Shown here piece after piece: positions 28,310 through 37,800 of a stretch of 64,000 bases of DNA. Below the pieces are notes generated by a model. It had not been told where the DNA came from and made no database searches. It worked only from the letters and a program-made list of their open reading frames with translations. The first letter of the stretch is position 1. Every line of letters begins with the position of its first letter. Source of the DNA: Pandoraea eparura (lineage in GTDB: Bacteria; Pseudomonadota; Gammaproteobacteria; Burkholderiales; Burkholderiaceae); assembly GCF_902459725.1 (NCBI RefSeq), contig NZ_CABPSH010000002.1, forward strand, positions 620,001 to 684,000. Reading direction: 5' to 3'. The translations under genes were made by a program, and so were the position numbers.

Positions 28310-29296
28310 CTAAACCTCCCCCACCACCCCAAACCGCTCCCGATACGCCACCGGCGTCACACCGTACTGACGTTGAAACGCGCGCCGCAGGTTTTGTTCG
28401 TCGCCGAAGCCCACGCGTGCGGCGATGCGCTTGAGCGGCGCATCCGAGTCGAGCAACGCAAACCGGGCCGCCTCCAGGCGCATGCGCTCGACCGCCTTGG
28501 CCGGTGTCGACCCGGTCCGCGCGAGATAACTTCGGGCAAACGTGCGCGGACTCATGTTCGCCTGCTCGGCCAGTCGCACCACCGACAGATCGCCATCGAG
28601 CCGTTCCGACATCCACGCATGCAAATCCCCGAACGGCGCCCCCGCCGCGACCTGCGCCTGCAACGGCGGACTGAACTGCGATTGCCCGCCCGCGCGCTTG
28701 AGAAACACCACCAGCCGCCGCGCCGCCTGCAACGCCACATCCGCGCCCCAATCGTCCTCGACCAACGCCAATCCAAGGTCGATCCCCGCCGTGATCCCCG
28801 CCGACGTCCACACCGGATCCTCACGCACATAAATCGGATCCGACTCGACGCGCGCCGCCGGAAAACACGCCTGCAACATCGCCGTATCGAGCCAGTGCGT
28901 CGTCGCGCGGCGTCCGTTCAACAACCCCGCCGTCCCCAGAATGAACGCCCCCACGCACACCGAACACACACGCCGCACGCGCGGCGCATAGTCGCGCAAC
29001 CACTCGCCCACCTCGCCCGGCACCGCCGGACGATGCGCCACCGCTCCGCCCACCGCAATCAAGGTGTCGACCGGCATCGCTTCGAGCGCGCGCATCGGCT
29101 CGGTGTGCAGCGTGATGCCAGAGCCCGTCTCCACCGGCCCACCATGCTCGGACACCACCACGGTGCGGTACGGCGCCGACTGCCCCAACGCCGCGAAGTT
29201 GCGGATGACGGCGTGAAACGCATCGAGCGGTCCGGCCAGATCCAGCAACACGAACGGCGGCACGATGAGAAAGGCAACGAGACGAGGTGGATTCAT
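28310..29296 (-). CDS. GlxA-type AraC-family regulator (second copy)
   Basis: A 328-residue regulator starting MNPPRLVAFLIVPPFVLLDL. It has a DJ-1/PfpI-like domain (VCVGAFILGTAGLLNGRRATTHW region, nucleophile-elbow cysteine) and C-terminal AraC helix-turn-helix units (LAEQANMSPRTFARSYL; IAARVGFGDEQNLRRAF). It is clearly paralogous to the protein at 4057-5016, sharing the same layout. It lies 53 bp downstream of the MFS gene on the same strand and may control it. Effector unknown. Confidence 0.87.
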   Translation of the reverse strand: MNPPRLVAFLIVPPFVLLDLAGPLDAFHAVIRNFAALGQSAPYRTVVVSEHGGPVETGSGITLHTEPMRALEAMPVDTLIAVGGAVAHRPAVPGEVGEWLRDYAPRVRRVCSVCVGAFILGTAGLLNGRRATTHWLDTAMLQACFPAARVESDPIYVREDPVWTSAGITAGIDLGLALVEDDWGADVALQAARRLVVFLKRAGGQSQFSPPLQAQVAAGAPFGDLHAWMSERLDGDLSVVRLAEQANMSPRTFARSYLARTGSTPAKAVERMRLEAARFALLDSDAPLKRIAARVGFGDEQNLRRAFQRQYGVTPVAYRERFGVVGEV

Positions 29297-29311
29297 GATC
29301 GCGAGAATGTC

Positions 29312-29351
29312 GGAGCGTCGGGGCGTTGGAGCGTTGGAGCGCTGGAGCGTC
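29312..29351 (-). repeat. Five 8-bp tandem repeats at the MFS stop codon
   Basis: Five consecutive units of consensus GGAGCGTT: GGAGCGTC, GGGGCGTT, GGAGCGTT, GGAGCGCT, GGAGCGTC. The last overlaps the MFS stop codon. Copy-number change would alter only the MFS-glxA spacer. Confidence 0.75.
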
Positions 29352-30654
29352 AGGCCGTCGCGGGCACCGCACGGCGCTTCGCGTCGACGGCGTACCACAC
29401 CGTCACCAGCGCAGCGAGCGCCAGCAACGGGAAGGTCGCCTGGTTGATGGTGGCCCAGCCGAAGCGAGCGAGCAGTTGCCCCGCGAACAGACTCGCGAGC
29501 GCCGTCCCGGCAAAGGTGATGAATTCGTTGGCGGCCTGCGCGCGCGCACGCTCCGCCGGACGATACGACATCGTGAGCAACGTCGTGCCGCCCACGAACA
29601 TGAAGTTCCAGCCGACGCCGAGCAACGCCAGCGCCGCATAGAAGGACGGCAGGCTCGTCGACGCGAGCGCCAGCACACTGCACAGCGCGCTCATCGCGAT
29701 ACCCGCGAGCAACACCGGCACCACGCCCCATCGCTTGACGAGATGCCCCGAGAAGAACGACGGCGCATACATCCCCACCAGATGCCACTCGATGATGTGC
29801 GCGCCGTCGTCGATGCTGTGCCCGCACGTCACCGCCGCAATCGGCGTCGCCGTCATGACGAACATCATCACCATGAACCCGATCAGGTTGTTCGCCAGCG
29901 CCGCCAGATAAATCGGCTGACGCATGATCTCGCCAAGCGGTCTGGCAGGCAACGCGCCCGCCTCGCCTGTCGCACCGCCGGCGGCATGCACCGGCAGATT
30001 GCGCAGAAAGCCGACGAGCAACACCAGCGACGTCGCCGAGAGGATCGCCACGACGAGGTACGATCCCGCGAACGTCACCGGCGCGAGCCAGTTTTTGCTG
30101 CCCGCCGCGAGCGCCGGCCCGATCACCGCCGCCAGCACGCCACCGGTGAGCACGATGGAAATCGCGCGTGGCTTGTCTTCGAGCGGCACGATGTCTGCCG
30201 CGGCCAGACGGTAATAACGCGCGAACGCCTGAAACACCCCCACACACGCCGTCCCCGCGCAGAACATCGCGAAGTGGCGCTCGTAGATCGCCATTACCGA
30301 CACCAGCCCGCCCACCGTGCCGAACAAGGCGCCCAGCGCAAAGCCAAGCCGTTGTCCGAATCGCTGGATCAAGATCGACGCGAAGATCGTGGTGATGGCA
30401 GACGCGACGGTGATCAGGGAGAACGGCAGCGTCGCATAGCCTTTGTCCGACGCCAGCATGTAGCCGACCAGCCCCGTCAACGTCAGGTCGACGGACAACG
30501 CCGCGGTATAAAGCGCCTGACACACGGCCAGCACCGCCGCATAGCGGCGGCCCATCGAGCGATCGGGATGATCAGGGTAGTCGGGACGCCTCTGGCGCCC
30601 GGCCTGTTCGGAATCGGTGGGGCGCGCGGCGCGCCCGGCAATGGCATCGGTCAT
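29350..30654 (-). CDS. MFS transporter
   Basis: A 434-residue major facilitator protein with about twelve hydrophobic segments. It starts MTDAIAGRAARPTDSEQAGR with a charged 35-residue N-terminal tail before the first helix (AAVLAVCQALYTAALSVDLT). The MFS loop-2 region reads IQRFGQRLGFALGALFG, and a second charged loop separates the two six-helix halves. It resembles uncharacterised MFS exporters of proteobacteria, and the substrate cannot be inferred. The following GlxA regulator is a plausible controller. Confidence 0.82.
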   Translation of the reverse strand: MTDAIAGRAARPTDSEQAGRQRRPDYPDHPDRSMGRRYAAVLAVCQALYTAALSVDLTLTGLVGYMLASDKGYATLPFSLITVASAITTIFASILIQRFGQRLGFALGALFGTVGGLVSVMAIYERHFAMFCAGTACVGVFQAFARYYRLAAADIVPLEDKPRAISIVLTGGVLAAVIGPALAAGSKNWLAPVTFAGSYLVVAILSATSLVLLVGFLRNLPVHAAGGATGEAGALPARPLGEIMRQPIYLAALANNLIGFMVMMFVMTATPIAAVTCGHSIDDGAHIIEWHLVGMYAPSFFSGHLVKRWGVVPVLLAGIAMSALCSVLALASTSLPSFYAALALLGVGWNFMFVGGTTLLTMSYRPAERARAQAANEFITFAGTALASLFAGQLLARFGWATINQATFPLLALAALVTVWYAVDAKRRAVPATA

Positions 30655-31150
30655 GAGTGTCGTGTCGAACCAGTCGGGGAGTCTTCGGGAGCCCTCATCT
30701 TGCCGTCGGCCGGTTTGGCACGAATGCCAATCATGCATCAAAAAGTGCCACCTCGTCGTCAGGGTGGTCCGGGGGATCGCCACCGCCACCGCGAGCGGTC
30801 TGCCTGACGATCTGCCTGGCGTTCTCCCTGGCGGTCATGTCGCCGGCTCGCGCCAACTCGGTGCGCACCAACTCAGCGCGCGCCCGCACCATCGTGCTTC
30901 GTTCGGACGACGACACGCTGGCGAACGGCTTCGGCAAGCCCGCACTGCTCGGTGCGCGCGCCCCCGTCGATTCGTCTCGCCAACGCACCCCGCACGGGCT
31001 TGCGCCAGCCATGCGACGTCCGGCACTTCCGCCGGCACGAACGTGCACCGTTACCTCGCATGACCAATCTCCCGCAATGCTGGCACGGCCTTTGCGTTAG
31101 TCCTCAGGTACCGGATCGACCGGTCTAACCAGGAAAGGGGAAGACGTACC
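30655..31150. other. Regulatory intergenic region upstream of urtA
   Basis: Nearly 500 bp between the divergent MFS and urtA genes with no convincing coding frame. It carries the sigma-54 promoter of the urt operon at its right end. Partial NtrC-like half sites (TGCACC near 31043) exist, but I could not find a full TGCACC-N5-GGTGCA site. Confidence 0.5.
31081..31095 (+). promoter_or_regulatory. Sigma-54 promoter of the urt-ure locus
   Basis: TGGCACGGCCTTTGC matches the RpoN consensus TGGCACG-N4-TTGC, with GG at 31082-31083 and GC at 31094-31095 and the required 10 bp between them. Transcription would start near 31106, 45 bp before urtA. This predicts NtrC-dependent expression under nitrogen limitation. 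Confidence 0.8.
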
Positions 31151-32407
31151 ATGAAACGACGCACGCTACTCCAGATGGCGGCCCTCTCGGGCGCCGCTTC
31201 GCTGACCGGCATGGCGCCGAACTTGTTCGCGCAGAGCAAGTCGCCCATCAAGGTCGGCATCCTGCACTCGCTCTCGGGCACGATGGCCATCTCGGAGACG
31301 TCGCTCAAGGATGTCGCGCTCATGACGATTGCCGACATCAACGCCAAGGGCGGCGTGATGGGCCGCCCGCTCGAAGCCGTGGTGGTCGACCCGGCGTCGA
31401 ATTGGCCGCTCTTCGCGGAAAAGGCGCGTCAGTTGCTCACCAAGGACAAGGTCGCCGCCGTGTTCGGCTGCTGGACGTCGGTGTCGCGCAAGTCGGTGCT
31501 GCCCGTCTTCGAAGAACTCAACGGCCTGCTCTATTACCCGGTGCAGTACGAAGGCGAGGAGATGTCGAAGAACGTCTTCTACACGGGCGCGGCACCGAAC
31601 CAGCAGGCGATCCCCGCGGTGGAATACGTGATGAGCAAGGAAGGTGGCGGCGCCAAGCGCTTCTTCCTGCTCGGCACCGACTACGTCTATCCGCGCACGA
31701 CCAACAAGATTCTGCGCGCCTTCCTGCATTCGAAGGGCGTGGCCGACAAGGACATTCAGGAGGTCTACACACCGTTCGGCCACAGCGATTACCAGACCAT
31801 CGTCGCCAACATCAAGCAGTTCGCCCAGGGCGGCAAGACCACGGTCATCTCGACCATCAACGGCGATTCGAACGTGCCGTTCTACAAGGAACTCGGCAAC
31901 CAGGGCCTGAAGGCCACCGACGTGCCGGTCGTGGCCTTCTCCGTCGGTGAAGAGGAGCTGCGCGGCATCGACACGAAGCCACTCGTGGGACACCTCGCGG
32001 CATGGAACTACTTCATGTCGGTGAAAAACCCGACCAACGACGCGTTCAAGAAGGAATGGTTCGCCTACGTCAAGGCCAAGAGCCTGCCCGGCGGCGACAA
32101 GCGCGTCACCAACGACCCGATGGAAGCCACCTTCGTCGGCATGCACATGTGGAAGCAGGCCGTCGAGAAAGCGGGCAGTGTCGACGTCGACAAGGTACGC
32201 ACCGCGATGATCGGCCAGTCCTTCAAGTCGCCGGACGGCTTCGACATGGTCATGGACGGCAACCACCACCTGCACAAGCCGGTGATGATCGGCGAGATCC
32301 GCCCGGACGGTCAGTTCAACGTCGTGTGGAAGACCAAGACCACGGTGCGGGCGCAGCCTTGGAGCCCGTACATCGCAGGTAACGAAGGCAAACCCGACAA
32401 GGTCTGA
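31151..32407 (+). CDS. urtA: Urea ABC transporter substrate-binding protein UrtA
   Basis: A 418-residue periplasmic urea-binding protein of the branched-chain amino acid binder type. The signal begins MKRRTLLQMAALSGAASLTG and carries twin basic residues, possibly a Tat-type start (KRRTLLQM). KVGILHSLSGTMAISETSLK and GCWTSVSRKSVLPVFEE are diagnostic UrtA segments. A long purine-rich ribosome-binding site (AGGAAAGGGGAAG) precedes the ATG, suggesting high translation. It is the first gene after the sigma-54 promoter. Confidence 0.96.
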   Translation: MKRRTLLQMAALSGAASLTGMAPNLFAQSKSPIKVGILHSLSGTMAISETSLKDVALMTIADINAKGGVMGRPLEAVVVDPASNWPLFAEKARQLLTKDKVAAVFGCWTSVSRKSVLPVFEELNGLLYYPVQYEGEEMSKNVFYTGAAPNQQAIPAVEYVMSKEGGGAKRFFLLGTDYVYPRTTNKILRAFLHSKGVADKDIQEVYTPFGHSDYQTIVANIKQFAQGGKTTVISTINGDSNVPFYKELGNQGLKATDVPVVAFSVGEEELRGIDTKPLVGHLAAWNYFMSVKNPTNDAFKKEWFAYVKAKSLPGGDKRVTNDPMEATFVGMHMWKQAVEKAGSVDVDKVRTAMIGQSFKSPDGFDMVMDGNHHLHKPVMIGEIRPDGQFNVVWKTKTTVRAQPWSPYIAGNEGKPDKV

Positions 32408-32469
32408 CCCTCCTTTCATCCCCTGCGCCGGCGCCGCGTGAACGGCCGCCGGCGCGTGCAGAGGTTTTG

Positions 32470-34092
32470 ATGATAACGATAAGACGCTGGACCGCTGCCG
32501 CCCTTGTCCTGCTCTCGCTGGGCGCTGCGCTGACCACTCCCTCCCTGGCGCATGCCGCCGTCACGAACGCCGACCTCACGGCGCTCGCAGGCGACGATTT
32601 CGACGCCAAGTCGCAAGCCATCGATCATCTCGCGTCCGACGGCTCGCCGCAGGCCACCGCGCTGCTCAAGGCACTGGCCGACGACACTGTCGTGACCGTG
32701 GGCGATCGCCTTGCCATCCAGGACGGCGAGACGACCCTCGACCCGATCACGGGCGCCCCGCTCAAGGGTGAGAACGCCGGATCGATCACGCTCAACAACG
32801 TGCTGCGCGCCAAGGTCGCCACGGCCGCCGCCGCCGGCGCCTTGCGCTCGCCCGATCATGACACCCGGGCGCAAGCCATCGACACGATGTTGCAGAACCC
32901 GTCGCCCGCGTTCAAGACGCTCGTTGAACAGGCGCGTCAGAAGGAAACCGATCCGGCGCTGCGCAAACGACTCGACCAGCTCTGGGCGCAGACGGCATTG
33001 CACGATGCCGACGCGACGAAGCGTCGTGAAGCCATCGATCTGATTGCCGCGACGGGCGATCCGCAGATGCGCGATCTGCTGCTGCCCATCGTCGCGAAGC
33101 AGGCGGACGGCACCTACGCAGAACCCGACGCCACTGTGCGCAGCGCCGCCGATATCGCGCTCACACAACTGGCCGCGGCGCAGCGCCGCAGCGAGTTCTT
33201 CGGCACGGTATTCGCCGGCCTCTCGCTCGGCAGCGTGCTGCTGCTCGCCGCGCTAGGCCTGGCCATCACCTATGGCCTGATCGGCGTCATCAACATGGCG
33301 CACGGCGAATTCCTGATGGTCGGCGCGTATACCACTTACGTGGTGCAGACGCTCTTCCAACGCTTCCTGCCGGGGGTTTTCGACGCCTATCTCGTGGCAG
33401 CCGTGCCTGCCGCCTTTCTCGTGGCCGCCGCCCTCGGCTTCGTGCTGGAGCGCACCGTCATCAAGCATTTGTACGGCCGTCCGCTCGAAACGCTGCTCAC
33501 GACGTTCGGTATCAGCCTGCTCATGATCCAGGGCGTGCGCACGCTGTTCGGCGCGCAGAACGTCGAAGTGATCAATCCGTCGTGGATGAGTGGCGGCGTC
33601 GCGGTCTTGCCCAACCTGATGCTGCCGTACAACCGCATCGCGATCCTGATATTCGCGCTGGTGGTCGTGGCGCTCACGTGGTCGGTGCTCAACCTCACGC
33701 GGCTGGGGCTGTTCATTCGCGCCGTCACGCAGAACCGGTCGATGGCGGCCTGCGTCGGCGTGAAGACGGGACGCGTCGACAGTTACGCCTTCGCGTTCGG
33801 GGCCGGCATTGCCGGGCTGGGCGGATGCGCGCTCTCGCAGATCGGCAATGTCGGCCCGGACCTCGGGCAGAGCTACATCATCGACTCGTTCATGGCCGTG
33901 GTGCTGGGCGGCGTGGGACAGCTCGCCGGCACCATCGTCGGCGCGTTCGGACTGGGCATCGCCAACAAGCTGCTCGAACCCGTGTGGGGTGCCGTGCTCG
34001 CCAAGATCGCCGTGCTGATCCTGATCGTGCTGTTCATCCAGAAACGCCCGCAGGGCATGTTTGCGCTCAAAGGGCGCAGTGCGGAGGCCTGA
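32470..34092 (+). CDS. urtB: Urea ABC transporter permease UrtB
   Basis: A 540-residue inner-membrane permease. A signal-like helix and a 200-residue periplasmic extension with HEAT-like alpha-helical repeats precede the LivH-type membrane domain, which starts near SLGSVLLLAALGLAITYGLI. This extended form is usual for UrtB and distinguishes it from LivH. I take the ATG at 32470 after GAGG rather than the TTG three bases earlier. The urtC ATG directly follows its stop codon. Confidence 0.95.
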   Translation: MITIRRWTAAALVLLSLGAALTTPSLAHAAVTNADLTALAGDDFDAKSQAIDHLASDGSPQATALLKALADDTVVTVGDRLAIQDGETTLDPITGAPLKGENAGSITLNNVLRAKVATAAAAGALRSPDHDTRAQAIDTMLQNPSPAFKTLVEQARQKETDPALRKRLDQLWAQTALHDADATKRREAIDLIAATGDPQMRDLLLPIVAKQADGTYAEPDATVRSAADIALTQLAAAQRRSEFFGTVFAGLSLGSVLLLAALGLAITYGLIGVINMAHGEFLMVGAYTTYVVQTLFQRFLPGVFDAYLVAAVPAAFLVAAALGFVLERTVIKHLYGRPLETLLTTFGISLLMIQGVRTLFGAQNVEVINPSWMSGGVAVLPNLMLPYNRIAILIFALVVVALTWSVLNLTRLGLFIRAVTQNRSMAACVGVKTGRVDSYAFAFGAGIAGLGGCALSQIGNVGPDLGQSYIIDSFMAVVLGGVGQLAGTIVGAFGLGIANKLLEPVWGAVLAKIAVLILIVLFIQKRPQGMFALKGRSAEA

Positions 34093-35304
34093 ATGCAGAC
34101 GTCGAACTTCCTGCCCGAAGGGATCACCCCTTCGATCTCGCTGGACGTGCCGCCGCGCGCCCGCCTCCTGCCGAAGCATGTCGCGCCCTTGCTGCTCGTG
34201 TTCGTGCTGGCGGTGACGATTCTAGTGCCGGTGTGTGCGCTGGTGCTGCCGGCCACGCACCCGTTGCATCTGTCGGCCTACGCGATGACGCTCGTCGGCA
34301 AGATCATGTGCTACGCGATCGCGGCGCTCGCGCTCGATCTGGTGTGGGGCTATTGCGGCATCCTGAGCCTGGGTCACGGCCTGTTCTTCGCGCTCGGCGG
34401 GTATGCCATGGGGATGTACCTGATGCGCGGCATCGGGCGCGACGGCGTGTATCACAGCAACTTGCCCGACTTCATGGTGTTCCTCGACTGGAAGTCGCTG
34501 CCCTGGTACTGGACCGGTACCGAGCACTTCGCGTGGGCGATGTTTCTCGTCGTGGCACTGCCCGGCGTTGTCGCGTGGCTCTTCGGCTACCTCGCCTTCC
34601 GCTCTCGCGTGAAGGGCGTGTACCTGTCGATCATCACGCAGGCGCTCACGTTCGCCGCCATGCTGCTCTTCTATCGCAACGAGACCGGCTTCGGCGGCAA
34701 CAACGGCTTCACCGACTTCAAGCGCATTCTCGGCTACTCGATCACGTCGGCCACCACGCGCACGGTGTTGTTTGTGGTGACGTTCGTGGTGCTGATCGGT
34801 GCGTTCCTGCTGTGCCGCGCGCTAGTCGTCTCGAAGTTCGGCCGCGTGGTCACCGCCATTCGCGACGGCGAGTCGCGCGCCATGTTCCTCGGCTACCGGC
34901 CGCTGAGCTACAAGCTGTTCGTGTGGACCTTGTCCGCCATGCTGTGCGGCATTGCGGGCGCGCTTTACGTCCCGCAGGTCGGCATCATCAATCCGAGTGA
35001 GATGGCACCCGTGAACTCCATCGAGATGGCGATCTGGGTCGCGATCGGCGGGCGTGGCTCGCTTGTGGGTGCGATCGCCGGTGCGTTCCTCGTCAACGGC
35101 GCGAAGAGCTTCTTCACGGCCTACTTCGCCGAATACTGGCTGTTCTTCCTCGGCGCGATGTTCGTGCTCGTGCCGTTGATGCTGCCGCAGGGCGTGATCG
35201 GACTCGTGACACAGCGCTCGCGCAAGCGCGCACAACAGGCGCAACACGCCCCGGCCGCCGCCGAAGGCGATGCGCCCCACCCCGTCACCGGAGACCGCGC
35301 ATGA
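34093..35304 (+). CDS. urtC: Urea ABC transporter permease UrtC
   Basis: A 403-residue LivM-type permease with about ten membrane segments, pairing with UrtB to form the urea channel. Family-typical segments include DLVWGYCGILSLGHGLFFAL, GFGGNNGFTDFK and IGGRGSLVGAIAGAFLVNGA. There is no gap to urtB and a 4-bp overlap with urtD, showing tight coupling. The C-terminal tail is charged and cytoplasmic. Confidence 0.95.
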   Translation: MQTSNFLPEGITPSISLDVPPRARLLPKHVAPLLLVFVLAVTILVPVCALVLPATHPLHLSAYAMTLVGKIMCYAIAALALDLVWGYCGILSLGHGLFFALGGYAMGMYLMRGIGRDGVYHSNLPDFMVFLDWKSLPWYWTGTEHFAWAMFLVVALPGVVAWLFGYLAFRSRVKGVYLSIITQALTFAAMLLFYRNETGFGGNNGFTDFKRILGYSITSATTRTVLFVVTFVVLIGAFLLCRALVVSKFGRVVTAIRDGESRAMFLGYRPLSYKLFVWTLSAMLCGIAGALYVPQVGIINPSEMAPVNSIEMAIWVAIGGRGSLVGAIAGAFLVNGAKSFFTAYFAEYWLFFLGAMFVLVPLMLPQGVIGLVTQRSRKRAQQAQHAPAAAEGDAPHPVTGDRA

Positions 35305-36167
35305 GGCCCGACACCGACATCAGTTGGCAGACCGCCGACGCGCCCGACGCGTCCGTCACCGTAAGCGGCGACCCCACGGGGATGTCGCACCTCGTGGTGC
35401 CGGGCGAGATCGACACGTCGCACGGTCTCATCCTCTACCTCGAGACCATCTCGGTCTCGTTCGATGGCTTTCGCGCCCTCAACGACCTGTCGCTGGCGAT
35501 CAAAACCAATGAGCTGCGCTGCATCATCGGCCCGAACGGCGCGGGCAAGACAACGATGATGGACGTCATCACGGGCAAGACCCGCCCCGACGCCGGACGC
35601 GCCTTCCTCGGCCAGACACTCGACCTCACCCGACTCGATGAGCCTGCCATCGCGCAGGCGGGCGTCGGCCGCAAGTTCCAGAAGCCGACGGTGTTTGAGC
35701 ACCACAGCGTGTGGGAGAACCTCGAACTCGCGTGTGCGGGCGACAAGCGCTGGTTCCGCGCGCTGTGGGACATGCTCACGCCGACCATGCGACGCCGCAT
35801 CGAGGAAGTGCTCACGCTCACGCACCTGGAGCATCAGGCCCATGTGCGTGCTGGACAGTTGTCGCACGGCCAGAAGCAGCGGCTGGAGATCGGCATGCTG
35901 CTCATGCAGCAACCGCAACTCCTGCTGCTCGACGAACCCGCCGCCGGCATGACCGACGAAGAGACCGCGCAGCTCGCCGAGTTGCTCAACCGGCTGCGCG
36001 GGCATTGTTCGATGATGGTCGTCGAGCACGACATGGCGTTCGTCGCCGCATTGGCCGGCGAGACGGGGCTCGTGACCGTGATGGCCGAAGGGCGCGTGCT
36101 GGCCGAAGGCACGCTCGACGTCGTGCAGCGCGACGAGCGCGTGATCGAATCGTACCTGGGACGCTGA
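35301..36167 (+). CDS. urtD: Urea ABC transporter ATPase UrtD
   Basis: A 288-residue LivG-type ATPase. The Walker A is GPNGAGKTT, the signature region is QLSHGQKQRLEIGMLL (SHGQ, as usual in UrtD) and the Walker B is LLLLDEPAAGMTDEE. It has an unusual 45-residue polar N-terminal extension before ETISVSFDGFRAL; a later in-frame start is possible. It overlaps urtC by 4 bp. Confidence 0.95.
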   Translation: MRPDTDISWQTADAPDASVTVSGDPTGMSHLVVPGEIDTSHGLILYLETISVSFDGFRALNDLSLAIKTNELRCIIGPNGAGKTTMMDVITGKTRPDAGRAFLGQTLDLTRLDEPAIAQAGVGRKFQKPTVFEHHSVWENLELACAGDKRWFRALWDMLTPTMRRRIEEVLTLTHLEHQAHVRAGQLSHGQKQRLEIGMLLMQQPQLLLLDEPAAGMTDEETAQLAELLNRLRGHCSMMVVEHDMAFVAALAGETGLVTVMAEGRVLAEGTLDVVQRDERVIESYLGR

Positions 36168-36169
36168 CC

Positions 36170-36871
36170 ATGCTGGAAATTCACGCACTCAATCAGTACT
36201 ACAGCGGCAGTCACATTCTGCGCAACGTGGAATTCACAGTGCCCGAAGGACAGCTCACCGTGCTGCTCGGGCGTAACGGCGTAGGCAAGACGACACTGCT
36301 CAAGTGCCTCATGGGCGTGGTGCCCGTGAAGTCGGGCAGCATCGCGTGGCGCGGCACGACGCTCACGTCCGCGCCCCCGTATGCACGTGTGGCGCACGGC
36401 TTGGCATACGTGCCGCAGGGGCGCGAGATCTTCCCGCGGCTGAGCGTCGAGGAGAACCTGTTGATCGGGGCGGCGAGTCGGCCCGCGCGCGAGGCCAAGC
36501 GCGGTGTGCCAGATCACATCTACGAACTGTTCCCCGTGTTGCGCGACATGAAGCAGCGGCGCGGTGGCGACCTGTCCGGCGGGCAACAGCAACAGCTTGC
36601 GATCGGACGCGCGCTCATGAGCGACCCGCAACTGCTGATCCTCGACGAGCCGACCGAAGGCATCCAGCCGTCGATCATCAAGGACATCGGGGCCACGTTG
36701 CGGCGCCTTGTCGATGAGCGCGGCATGACGGTGTTGCTGGTCGAGCAGTATTACGATTTCGCGCTCCAGCTCGCGGATCACTATCGCGTGATGAGTCGCG
36801 GCGCCATCGTGGCGAGCGGTCTCGGCAAGGACATGGAGGCCGACGGCGTGCGGCATCAGGTGGCCGTGTGA
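36170..36871 (+). CDS. urtE: Urea ABC transporter ATPase UrtE
   Basis: A 233-residue LivF-type ATPase starting MLEIHALNQYYSGSHILRNV. The Walker A is GRNGVGKTT, the signature LSGGQQQQLAIGRAL and the Walker B LLILDEPTEGIQP. It pairs with UrtD to power urea import. The start lies 3 bp after the urtD stop. It is followed by a 71-bp gap and ureD. Confidence 0.96.
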   Translation: MLEIHALNQYYSGSHILRNVEFTVPEGQLTVLLGRNGVGKTTLLKCLMGVVPVKSGSIAWRGTTLTSAPPYARVAHGLAYVPQGREIFPRLSVEENLLIGAASRPAREAKRGVPDHIYELFPVLRDMKQRRGGDLSGGQQQQLAIGRALMSDPQLLILDEPTEGIQPSIIKDIGATLRRLVDERGMTVLLVEQYYDFALQLADHYRVMSRGAIVASGLGKDMEADGVRHQVAV

Positions 36872-36942
36872 AACGCATGCGGCAGGTTTCGATGTCGCGC
36901 CCAGGCGGCGCGTGCTAGATTCGCGCCATTCCTTGCCAAACC

Positions 36943-37800
36943 ATGTTCATGAACTCCCTGCACACTCCCGGCGCGGGCTGGCATGCCGCGCTGACGCTGG
37001 GCTTCGCGCGCCACGACGCACGCACCGTCCTCGCCACGCGACGCCATCACGGCCCGCTCGTCGTCCAGAAATCGCTCCATCCGGAAGGCCCCGGTATTTG
37101 CCATGCCGTGGTCGTGCATCCGCCCGGCGGGATTGCGGGCGGCGACTCGCTGTCCATCGACGTCGATGTCGGTGACGACGCGCACGCCGTATTGACCACG
37201 CCCGGGGCAACCAAGTGGTACAAGTCGCAAGGCCGGTTCGGGACGCAGGAGATCACGCTCAACGTGCGCGACGGCGCGAAACTCGACTGGCTGCCGCTCG
37301 AGAACATCGTGTTCGATCATGCCGACGCTCGCCAGCGCATCACCGTGAAACTTGGCGAGAACGCGTCCGTCATTGGTTGGGACGCCACACTGCTCGGCCG
37401 CCAGGCGGCCGGCGAGCAATGGTCGCACGGCCGATGGCGCTCGAACTTCGAACTGCGCGACGCGACGGATCGTCTGCTGTGGGCGGAACAGGCCGTGCTT
37501 GGTGCCGACGACGCGCAACGTACCGGCACCACCGCGCTCGCCGGCTTCCCGGTCTTCGCCGCACTCTGGGCCGTGGGCGCCGCATGCACGCGCGAGTTGG
37601 CCGAGTCGCTCGCGCAAGGCCTGCCGTTCGACGACACGCTGCGCGCGGGCGTCACTTGCCTGCCGGGCAACGTGCTCGTGCTGCGCGTGCTCGGTCACGA
37701 CATGGAAACGGTACGGCAATTGCTGGTCTCGCACTGGCTGACGCTGCGCCCGCTCGTCCACGGCGTCCCTGCCGAGCCGCTGCGCCTCTGGGCGACGTGA
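36943..37800 (+). CDS. ureD: Urease accessory protein UreD
   Basis: A 285-residue urease maturation chaperone, which acts with UreF and UreG to deliver nickel to the apo-urease. Conserved segments are HPPGGIAGGDSLSIDVDV, TTPGATKWYKSQG and WLPLENIVFDHA. A second in-frame ATG six bases on is an alternative start, and neither has a clear ribosome-binding site. In most relatives ureA follows directly, but here a four-gene ABC transporter intervenes. Confidence 0.95.
   Translation: MFMNSLHTPGAGWHAALTLGFARHDARTVLATRRHHGPLVVQKSLHPEGPGICHAVVVHPPGGIAGGDSLSIDVDVGDDAHAVLTTPGATKWYKSQGRFGTQEITLNVRDGAKLDWLPLENIVFDHADARQRITVKLGENASVIGWDATLLGRQAAGEQWSHGRWRSNFELRDATDRLLWAEQAVLGADDAQRTGTTALAGFPVFAALWAVGAACTRELAESLAQGLPFDDTLRAGVTCLPGNVLVLRVLGHDMETVRQLLVSHWLTLRPLVHGVPAEPLRLWAT

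Noticed and set aside
28310-30523. A 737-residue fusion of MFS-antisense sequence and the GlxA regulator
   Set aside because: Homology begins only at MNPPRLVAFL (29296); the upstream part is an off-frame shadow of the MFS gene and its 8-bp repeats.
30731-31100. Small genes in the gap before urtA (several overlapping frames on both strands)
   Set aside because: All are Arg/Ala/Pro-rich shadow-like frames with no ribosome-binding site or recognisable motif; the region is better explained as regulatory.
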